Below, one piece after another: positions 30,745 to 33,813 of a DNA stretch of 33,813 nucleotides. The translations under genes were made by a program, and so were the position numbers. The stretch's first letter is position 1, and every line of letters begins with the position of its first letter. The notes under the pieces are model-generated. The model saw only the letters and a program-made list of their open reading frames with translations. It was not told the DNA's origin and did not search any database. The DNA comes from Paracoccaceae bacterium (lineage in GTDB: Bacteria; Pseudomonadota; Alphaproteobacteria; Rhodobacterales; Rhodobacteraceae): positions 1 to 33,813 of the forward strand of contig JAPORQ010000076.1 in assembly GCA_026710155.1 (NCBI GenBank). Reading direction: 5' to 3'.

Positions 30745-33573
30745 ATGAATCAGGTTGAATCCGTACAAGGTCCAAAATCAAATATTCCACAGGTTGACGC
30801 CAACAGGTTAATTCTCGACCCCAAGGAAATTTTTGATCCTATAGATTTTGACAAGTATCTGGTTCCGGGTAATTATCAATCAGAAGAAATCCAGGAAACA
30901 AGAAGGAATCTGATCAAGGATTTGGTTGAGAAAACCACTGAAAGCAAGAAAAAAGTCAGGGAGGCAAACCTTTTTGAACACTTTTTGAGTCCCTATTCCG
31001 CACTTAAAACAGTTCGTTCATATTCATACATTACGGATTGTATAGTCCAAATTGCCCTGGAATTCTCAACCAATGTTCTTTTTGGGAAAAGCGGCCCTGA
31101 GAGCAAATTTTCTGTCTTTGGCGTCGGTGGTTATGGGCGTGGCGAAATGGCTCCCCAATCAGATGTCGATTTATTGATGTTGCTTGATGAAAAAAGTGGC
31201 GAATGGGAAAACAAGGTCATTGAGGGAGCACTTTACATTTTCTGGGATTTGAATTTAAAGGTTGGACATTCCGTCAGAACATTGAAGGAATGTCTCCACT
31301 TTGCCAAGGAGGATCTGACCATAAGAACCGCCCTTTTGGAATGCCGCCTGGTTTGGGGACCCAGTTCTACGGAACAGTTACTCCATGACAGAATGTGGAA
31401 TGACTTGTTCAAGGGATCAGGGCCAGCATTCGTTGAAGCGAAATTGGAAGAGAGAGAATCCCGATATAAACGGCAAGGTGGCAACAGGTATCTTCTTGAA
31501 CCCAACGTCAAGGAAGCCAAAGGAGGATTGAGGGATTTGCAAACCCTTTTCTGGATAGTCAAGTATCTCTACAGAATCCAGGACACCTCGGAATTGGTTG
31601 GGTTGGATGTTTTATCCCTTGAGGAGTATGAAAAATTCATAAGTGCCGAATCATTTCTATGGGCTGTACGTTGTCAGCTTCATGATTTGGCCAAGAGACC
31701 TCAGGATGTACTGCATTTCAATGTCCAATTTGAAGTGGCCAAGAATCTTGGCTATGAAGACATGGATGGTCGTCAGGCGGTTGAATACTTCATGCAGGAT
31801 TACTTTAGGCACGCGACCGATGTTGGGGACCTTACCAGAATTTTATTGACCAAACTGGAAGCCCAGCATGTCAAACGGGAACCGATTCTTCGTGGTTGGT
31901 TGAAGAGAGCCCGTGCCAATCTGCAATCTCATCTACCAACTGATTACAAGGAAATCAACGGCCGATTGTCAATTGCCAATCCAGACACTTTTCTGAACGA
32001 CAAGCTGAATTTGTTAAGGCTATTTGAAGTTGGCCTCGATACCGGATTGTTATTGCATCCTGATTCCATGCGCCTGATTTCGTCAAACCTCCACCTTATA
32101 GATCAGGAATTCATTGCCAATCCCGAAGCAAATAAAATATTCATTGGCATGTTGCTTAATTATGGTAATCCCGAACGTGTGCTCCGAAGAATGAATGAAT
32201 TGAATGTTCTTGGAAGGTTTATACCAGAATTCAGTATAATTACCGCCTTGATGCAGTTCAACTCCTATCACCACTACACGGTGGATGAACATACAATCCA
32301 GTGCCTGGCATTCTTGGCCAAACTGGAAAAGGGTGAATTGAAGGAGGACCTTCCAGTTGCCACCTCGATCCTGGAAAAGGGAGTTAACAGGAAAGTTCTT
32401 TATGTCGCATTATTGTTGCATGACATAGGCAAGGGTAGAAATGCTGATCACTCTACAATCGGAGCAGAGCTGGCCAAGGATATTTCACCAAGATTTGGGC
32501 TTGATGATAAGGAAACAGAACATGTGGTCTGGTTGGTTAAACATCACCTTCTCATGTCGGATACTTCACAAAAAAGGGATATAAGTGATCCAAAAACGGT
32601 AATTAACTTTGCCAAGATTGTTGGTACTCGCACCAAACTGAAACTGCTGACCGTACTTACAGTATGTGATATCATGGGGGTTGGCCCAGGTGTCTGGAAC
32701 CATTGGAAAGCCCAGATGATAAGAAATCTTTATAATTTTACCCATTCGGTAATGACTGATGGTTCAGTTAATTTTACGGCCTATTTTGATGTTGAAGAAT
32801 CCAAGAAAATCGTCCTTGATAAACTTCAAAAACAAAGTTTCGCTGATCCCGATAGTGCCATAAGCCGTCACGGAGATCCCTTTTGGAGAAGTTTAGCACC
32901 CGATGATCAAGTCATGTTCATCGAATTGTTGGATAAGGTTGAAAGTGATGAAACAATTTTTGAATTTACCAGGGATAAAATCAGGGGTGCAACCAGACTT
33001 TGCATGGTCAGAAAACAGGTTCCTGATCTATTTTCCAAATTTGCAGGAATCCTGGCCCTGCTAAATGTGAATATTGTTGACGCCAAGTCCTATTCAACTT
33101 CAGACGGGTATTTGACAAGTGCATTTTGGCTGCAGGACCCAAATGGGAAACCATTCGAAAGTGTAAAGTTAAAGCGATTGAGTACACAGGTTAAGAAATT
33201 CACCTCTGATTTTGAATTGCTGAAAAGTACATTGAGTCAACCAAATGCTCTTCAGAAAACGGTCAGGTTGAAAAAGACAACCAAATTTACAGTACCAACG
33301 GAGATAACTTTCGATAACAAGGGTTCTGATCTGTACACCATTGTTGAAGTCGATACACAAGATAGGCCGGGACTTCTTTATGATCTTGTCCGAACTCTGA
33401 ACAATCGGGGAATTACTGTGGTTTCTTCTGTCGTTGCGACCTATGGTGTTCAAGCTGTCGATGTATTTTATGTCAAAGACAAGTCGGGATTGAAAATTCT
33501 CTCAGATACCAGATTGGATAATCTCAGAAAGCATTTGTCTGATGCAATCAACCAAAAAGTTTCTGACGGTTAA
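30745..33573 (+). CDS. glnD: [Protein-PII] uridylyltransferase/uridylyl-removing enzyme GlnD
   Basis: GlnD senses glutamine and adds or removes UMP on PII proteins, controlling nitrogen metabolism. The product is 942 aa from ATG 30745, chosen over TTG 30709 because of AAGGA eight bases upstream. The nucleotidyltransferase motif GGYGRGEMAPQSDVDLL is at 128-144, the PII-uridylyltransferase segment NVKEAKGGLRDLQTLFWI at about 254-271, the HD domain has HD at 559-560 (LLLHDIGKGRNADHS), and two ACT domains start near 755 (PDLFSKFAGILA) and 869 (TQDRPGLLYDLVRTL). All functional motifs look intact. The neighbouring ureide operon is consistent with a nitrogen-scavenging locus. Confidence 0.97.
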   Translation: MNQVESVQGPKSNIPQVDANRLILDPKEIFDPIDFDKYLVPGNYQSEEIQETRRNLIKDLVEKTTESKKKVREANLFEHFLSPYSALKTVRSYSYITDCIVQIALEFSTNVLFGKSGPESKFSVFGVGGYGRGEMAPQSDVDLLMLLDEKSGEWENKVIEGALYIFWDLNLKVGHSVRTLKECLHFAKEDLTIRTALLECRLVWGPSSTEQLLHDRMWNDLFKGSGPAFVEAKLEERESRYKRQGGNRYLLEPNVKEAKGGLRDLQTLFWIVKYLYRIQDTSELVGLDVLSLEEYEKFISAESFLWAVRCQLHDLAKRPQDVLHFNVQFEVAKNLGYEDMDGRQAVEYFMQDYFRHATDVGDLTRILLTKLEAQHVKREPILRGWLKRARANLQSHLPTDYKEINGRLSIANPDTFLNDKLNLLRLFEVGLDTGLLLHPDSMRLISSNLHLIDQEFIANPEANKIFIGMLLNYGNPERVLRRMNELNVLGRFIPEFSIITALMQFNSYHHYTVDEHTIQCLAFLAKLEKGELKEDLPVATSILEKGVNRKVLYVALLLHDIGKGRNADHSTIGAELAKDISPRFGLDDKETEHVVWLVKHHLLMSDTSQKRDISDPKTVINFAKIVGTRTKLKLLTVLTVCDIMGVGPGVWNHWKAQMIRNLYNFTHSVMTDGSVNFTAYFDVEESKKIVLDKLQKQSFADPDSAISRHGDPFWRSLAPDDQVMFIELLDKVESDETIFEFTRDKIRGATRLCMVRKQVPDLFSKFAGILALLNVNIVDAKSYSTSDGYLTSAFWLQDPNGKPFESVKLKRLSTQVKKFTSDFELLKSTLSQPNALQKTVRLKKTTKFTVPTEITFDNKGSDLYTIVEVDTQDRPGLLYDLVRTLNNRGITVVSSVVATYGVQAVDVFYVKDKSGLKILSDTRLDNLRKHLSDAINQKVSDG

Positions 33574-33756
33574 TTCCTTTACCTGAATGAAATTCACCAC
33601 TTTTATCAGGTGCGTGCCTTGCCTTATCACTAAATTCCATGTTTGATATGATGGTCATAATCATAACGGATTTGTAAATCTTTTTTGGTAAATTCTTCTG
33701 GTATTTACATGTAAATTCATATTCGTTTCAATTTTGAGACATTGAAGCCGAAAAGT

Positions 33757-33788
33757 GAATTTCGAGCATGAGCGAAATTTTTTTTGCA
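33757..33788 (+). terminator. Intrinsic terminator downstream of glnD
   Basis: AATTTCG (33758-33764) pairs with CGAAATT (33773-33779) around AGCATGAG, followed by a run of T residues to 33785. The stem is short and A/T-rich and lies about 185 bp past glnD, so it may end the glnD transcript, or belong to a gene beyond the window. Confidence 0.45.
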
Positions 33789-33813
33789 GTGCAGCATGTT
33801 TTCCCTTGAAATG

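Noticed and set aside
1-33813. CRISPR array, tRNA or rRNA genes, or integrase/transposase genes
   Set aside because: None was seen on reading both strands: no regularly spaced repeats, no cloverleaf-type sequence and no recombinase motifs in any long frame.

Overview
The window looks like part of a chromosome from a free-living, probably marine alphaproteobacterium of fairly low G+C. The evidence is gene content: a TRAP dicarboxylate-type transporter, an NMT1/ThiY-like ABC importer with catabolic enzymes, a bacterial NaV channel, a bifunctional allantoinase/OHCU decarboxylase, and GlnD of about 942 residues. No rRNA, tRNA, CRISPR array, integrase or transposase gene was seen. The species cannot be named from this sequence.

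Layout. (1) 1-165 is the leader of a minus-strand gene that leaves the window on the left. (2) 488-3956 holds three sodium/cation genes: a CaCA-type Ca2+/Na+ antiporter, NhaA, and a NaV-type channel with a TLESWS filter. (3) About 4058-7329 is a foreign-looking, G+C-richer island bounded by a perfect 20-bp inverted repeat. It holds two related small exported Cys-containing beta-sandwich proteins, decayed relatives, homopolymer tracts and a promoter/leader almost duplicated at 1-165. (4) 7519-10643 is a minus-strand dctPQM operon, followed upstream by a MITE-like palindromic element at 10843-11021. (5) 11275-20037 is a divergent catabolic locus: a Rid protein and a hydratase on the minus strand, and on the plus strand a long translationally coupled operon (substrate-binding protein, ATPase, permease, cytosine-deaminase-like amidohydrolase, FAD oxidase, two NAD(P)H:quinone-type flavoproteins, creatininase). 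(6) 20102-20980 is a second small insert with a split DUF2335-type gene, bracketed by inverted copies of a 22-nt motif also found beside the first island. (7) 20982-27460 has a diheme cytochrome c and a cytochrome c', TesA-like esterase divergent from the YbbA/YbbP ABC system, a DEDDh exonuclease and a thermonuclease-like protein. (8) 27467-30283 is an allantoin-degradation operon, divergent from glnD (30745-33573).

How it fits together. The conserved backbone centres on sodium transport and scavenging of organic nitrogen (N-heterocycle operon, ureide operon, GlnD). The accessory inserts sit at the 3' ends of backbone genes and share border motifs, which suggests a small family of mobile or exchangeable units. 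The most striking single signal is a C10 tract directly after a well-formed start site. It puts the secreted protein of the first island one base out of frame; losing one C restores a textbook signal peptide. This is the signature of slipped-strand phase variation.
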